Shown here: positions 6,347-7,895 of the stretch, piece by piece
Layout of the letters: every line of letters starts with the position of its first letter
How positions within the stretch are numbered: position 1 is the first letter of the stretch
Source: CAZJDM01 sp964544765
GTDB lineage: Bacteria > Bdellovibrionota_B > Oligoflexia > CAYFLR01
NCBI GenBank assembly: GCA_964544765.1
Contig: CAZJDM010000184.1
Location: 1 to 7,895, forward strand
DNA length: 7,895 bases
Reading direction: 5' to 3'
Program-made: the position numbers and the translations under genes
The notes under the pieces: generated by a model
Seen by the model: only the letters and a program-made list of their open reading frames with translations
Database searches by the model: none
What the model was told of the DNA's origin: nothing

Positions 6347-7630
6347 ATGCTCCGTAAATTGGAAAAAATATTTTCTGACCAAACCATTTTATGGGCTTTC
6401 TCTTTTTTGCTCATATGTGTTCCTATCTCGATGGCTATTTCGAATATCTCTTTTTACCTTCTTACTTTTATCGTTTTGGCTAACTTATTGATTAATAGAC
6501 CAACCTTTCGAAAAGACAACATCTCACTAGTTCAAGTTGCCGTCTTTATTTTTATCATCATCCAAGTATTATCAGTATTAACCTCCAATTATTCTCAAAA
6601 CGCATGGAAGGAATTACGAGAAATCTTACATCCTATTCTCTTTCTTATCCTAAGTTATAAATTTTATCAGTCCAAAGCTTTGATTTTACAATTCAACAAG
6701 CAAATCTGGATAATTGGTACTATCGTTTCTATAATCTCAGTCTATGTAATCTTTCAACACTTCACAGGTATAGATTGGGCTCATGGAATAAATGCCTTTC
6801 TACACGAAGGAAGATTGGTATCAAAACAATACCGTATTAGCGGATTTTTCTCTCATCCCTTAACATTTGCCTATGTTTATCTTTTAATTCTACCAATAAC
6901 AGCCTATTCATTTCTTTCATCACCTAAGCCAAACTTTAAGCGAGCTTTACATGTTTTACCTATCTTATTTTGCGCTCTTTGTATTTATCTTACTTTTTCC
7001 CGAACGGCTTTAATGGTATTGATTATTGAGTTAGGTCTCATTCTTTTCCTGGCAAAAAGAAGGACTAGCTTAGCTATATCGGGATTAATAATTCTATTTA
7101 CAATAGGACTATATTTATTTCACCCTCCTTTTAAAGCCCGAATAAAGCAAATGAACCCTCTTACAGCACAAAAAGCTGAGTTCGAAAGAATTGTTTTCTG
7201 GAAAGCCCATTATAATATTTTCAAAGATCACCCTCTTTTAGGAGTCGGAGCTAATTGCAGTCAATATGTATATGATGAGTATTATGCAAAGATTCCAGGA
7301 AAAATATCCAAGCGTCAATATAATGCCCATAACATCTACTTACAATTTATGGCTGACAGTGGAATCTTGGGTTTAATTAGTTTTTTATTTATTATTGTCG
7401 CTTGGTTTTTTGAACTTGCAACATCTCTAAGTAAATTTTTAAAAAACGTAAATCATATTTTTAAATGGCGCCAAATAAATCCTATTTACCACATACCTAT
7501 TTTGTTTAGCATATCCATTCTCGGATTGATAATTGGCTCTCTAACTCAAAATACTCTTAAAGACTCCGCTGTAGCCATTTGCTTTTGGACCTTTTTAGCC
7601 TTAAAACCAAAGAAATTTTTTCCTAATTAA
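6347..7630 (+). CDS. O-antigen ligase/polymerase-like membrane protein (WaaL/Wzy_C family)
   Basis: This 427-residue protein (from ATG 6347) has about eleven to twelve membrane segments. Between the later ones is a large periplasmic loop (about 259-335) carrying the family signatures: an ER pair (280-281), IFKDHPLLGVG (291-301) and AHNIYLQF (327-334). The His328 equivalent is essential in characterised WaaL ligases. Earlier come GFFSHP (166-171) and TFSRTAL (216-222), with an Arg also typical of the family. WaaL joins undecaprenyl-linked O-antigen to lipid A-core; relatives polymerise glycans or ligate them to proteins, so the exact acceptor is open. The frame is also open from TTG 6314, which would overlap the upstream gene by 28 bases. 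I prefer ATG 6347 because the TTG has no ribosome-binding site, whereas AAAAGGA lies 15 bases before the ATG, although that spacing is long. It is probably translationally coupled to the glycosyltransferase gene. No clear terminator follows. Confidence 0.85.
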   Translation: MLRKLEKIFSDQTILWAFSFLLICVPISMAISNISFYLLTFIVLANLLINRPTFRKDNISLVQVAVFIFIIIQVLSVLTSNYSQNAWKELREILHPILFLILSYKFYQSKALILQFNKQIWIIGTIVSIISVYVIFQHFTGIDWAHGINAFLHEGRLVSKQYRISGFFSHPLTFAYVYLLILPITAYSFLSSPKPNFKRALHVLPILFCALCIYLTFSRTALMVLIIELGLILFLAKRRTSLAISGLIILFTIGLYLFHPPFKARIKQMNPLTAQKAEFERIVFWKAHYNIFKDHPLLGVGANCSQYVYDEYYAKIPGKISKRQYNAHNIYLQFMADSGILGLISFLFIIVAWFFELATSLSKFLKNVNHIFKWRQINPIYHIPILFSISILGLIIGSLTQNTLKDSAVAICFWTFLALKPKKFFPN

Positions 7631-7637
7631 CAATCTT

Positions 7638-7696
7638 TTATCTAATATTCAGTTAACGCTTTATTTAATATTCTATTTAATATTTTATTTAATATT
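7638..7696. repeat. AT-rich 12-bp tandem repeat
   Basis: TTATTTAATATT at 7661-7672 and 7685-7696 flanks CTATTTAATATT at 7673-7684, giving three direct copies with one mismatch. A fourth, TTATCTAATATT, lies at 7638-7649, separated by 11 unrelated bases (7650-7660). The last unit forms part of the 12-base palindrome TTTAATATTAAA (7688-7699). It begins eight bases after the ligase-like gene. It could be slippage-derived spacer, a bent or melting-prone site or a protein-binding array; nothing distinguishes these. Confidence 0.7.
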
Positions 7697-7730
7697 AAAT
7701 TTATGATAAAAAGAAGAGTTCGTTATACGA

Positions 7731-7749
7731 GAAATAAATCTATTATTTC
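7731..7749. repeat. Short perfect inverted repeat
   Basis: GAAATAA (7731-7737) and TTATTTC (7743-7749) are perfect inverted arms around a five-base loop. The stem is almost entirely A/T, and the sequence after it is A-rich, not T-rich, on the plus strand, so it does not look like a rightward terminator. It lies 18 bases before a possible small ORF and might be an operator. Confidence 0.4.
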
Positions 7750-7766
7750 CTAAAAAAGAGCTATAC

Positions 7767-7862
7767 ATGATAAGCAGCAATTTTGGACAATCTACCTTAA
7801 AAGCACATTTTTTGCTCCAGGGGAGTAAAGAACAAGGTTTAAACTCAACTACTGCGTACTGA
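7767..7862 (+). CDS. Possible small ORF of 31 codons, unknown
   Basis: ATG 7767 opens a 31-codon frame ending at TGA 7860-7862. AAAAAAGAG lies six bases before the ATG, an acceptable ribosome-binding site. The peptide (starting MISSNFGQSTLKAHF) is polar, has no obvious membrane segment or signal, and I do not recognise it. The frame stays open after the TGA to the window end (SMQVDLSCSLR), so it could also be the start of a broken or frameshifted longer gene. The last codons overlap the hairpin described separately, so the coding call is weak. Confidence 0.2.
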   Translation: MISSNFGQSTLKAHFLLQGSKEQGLNSTTAY

Positions 7863-7889
7863 AGTATGCAGGTTGATTTATCTTGCTCC
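7822..7889. other. Long imperfect hairpin, possible structured RNA or repeat end
   Basis: Nested pairings build one long stem. CTGCGTACT (7852-7860) pairs with AGTATGCAG (7863-7871) around a GA loop, with one G-T pair. TCAAC (7845-7849) pairs with GTTGA (7872-7876), TAAA (7840-7843) with TTTA (7877-7880), CAAG (7833-7836) with CTTG (7882-7885), and GGAG (7822-7825) with CTCC (7886-7889). The right arm is nearly continuous; the left arm carries bulges. No T-run follows. It could be a small RNA, a MITE-like element or an insertion-element end; the window stops six bases later. Confidence 0.45.
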
Positions 7890-7895
7890 TTACGG

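Noticed and set aside
7650..7660. Integron attC core site (GTTAAC-containing segment)
   Set aside because: It does not match the GTTRRRY core, and there is no paired inverse core or folded attC arrangement around it.
7638..7696. CRISPR array
   Set aside because: The repeats are 12 bp, contiguous and nearly pure A/T with no unique spacers.
7852..7895. Selenocysteine-type readthrough of the TGA at 7860 with a hairpin nearby
   Set aside because: A bacterial SECIS lies just 3' of the UGA. Here the UGA sits at the hairpin apex, and the peptide resembles no selenoprotein known to me.

Overview
The window looks like chromosomal DNA from an AT-rich (by eye about one-third G+C) Gram-negative bacterium. 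The evidence for an outer membrane is a YejM/PbgA-like inner-membrane protein, a probable lipoprotein and a WaaL/Wzy-type ligase. A tandem pair of ArsA/Get3-like ATPases, a Shewanella-like (Shelph) phosphatase and a YejM-like protein together would fit a Bdellovibrionota or deltaproteobacterial-type genome. That placement is inference; no rRNA or other marker gene is present.

Layout. The left half (about 1-4541) reads leftward. In transcription order it holds a Shelph-type lipoprotein phosphatase (4541-3306, TTG start), a YejM/PbgA-like membrane protein with an alkaline-phosphatase-fold domain (3224-1362, GTG start), a complete ArsA-family ATPase (1282-335), and the first part of a second, different ArsA-family ATPase (321 to the left edge). 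The right half reads rightward: a GT-C-type membrane glycosyltransferase (4947-6341) followed by an O-antigen ligase/polymerase-like protein (about 6347-7630). Between the two arms lies the decayed 3' end of a short-chain dehydrogenase gene (4690-4860). The right end (7631-7895) holds a 12-bp AT-rich tandem repeat, a short inverted repeat, a possible 31-codon ORF and a long imperfect hairpin.

How the genes may work together. The rightward pair resembles an envelope-glycan module: one protein moves sugars from a lipid carrier and the other ligates or polymerises glycan at the periplasmic face. The YejM-like protein and the lipoprotein phosphatase also act in the envelope, if their targeting signals are read correctly. 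The two ArsA-like ATPases are typical partners: one has the GKGGVGKS P-loop, the other the GSGGVGKT P-loop. The second gene loses family similarity at base 40, exactly where a palindromic repeat begins, so it may be interrupted.

No clearly new multi-gene system is evident. The best leads are the repeat junction in the second ATPase, the intact metal site in the YejM-like protein, the lipoprotein PPP-type phosphatase, and the structured right end.
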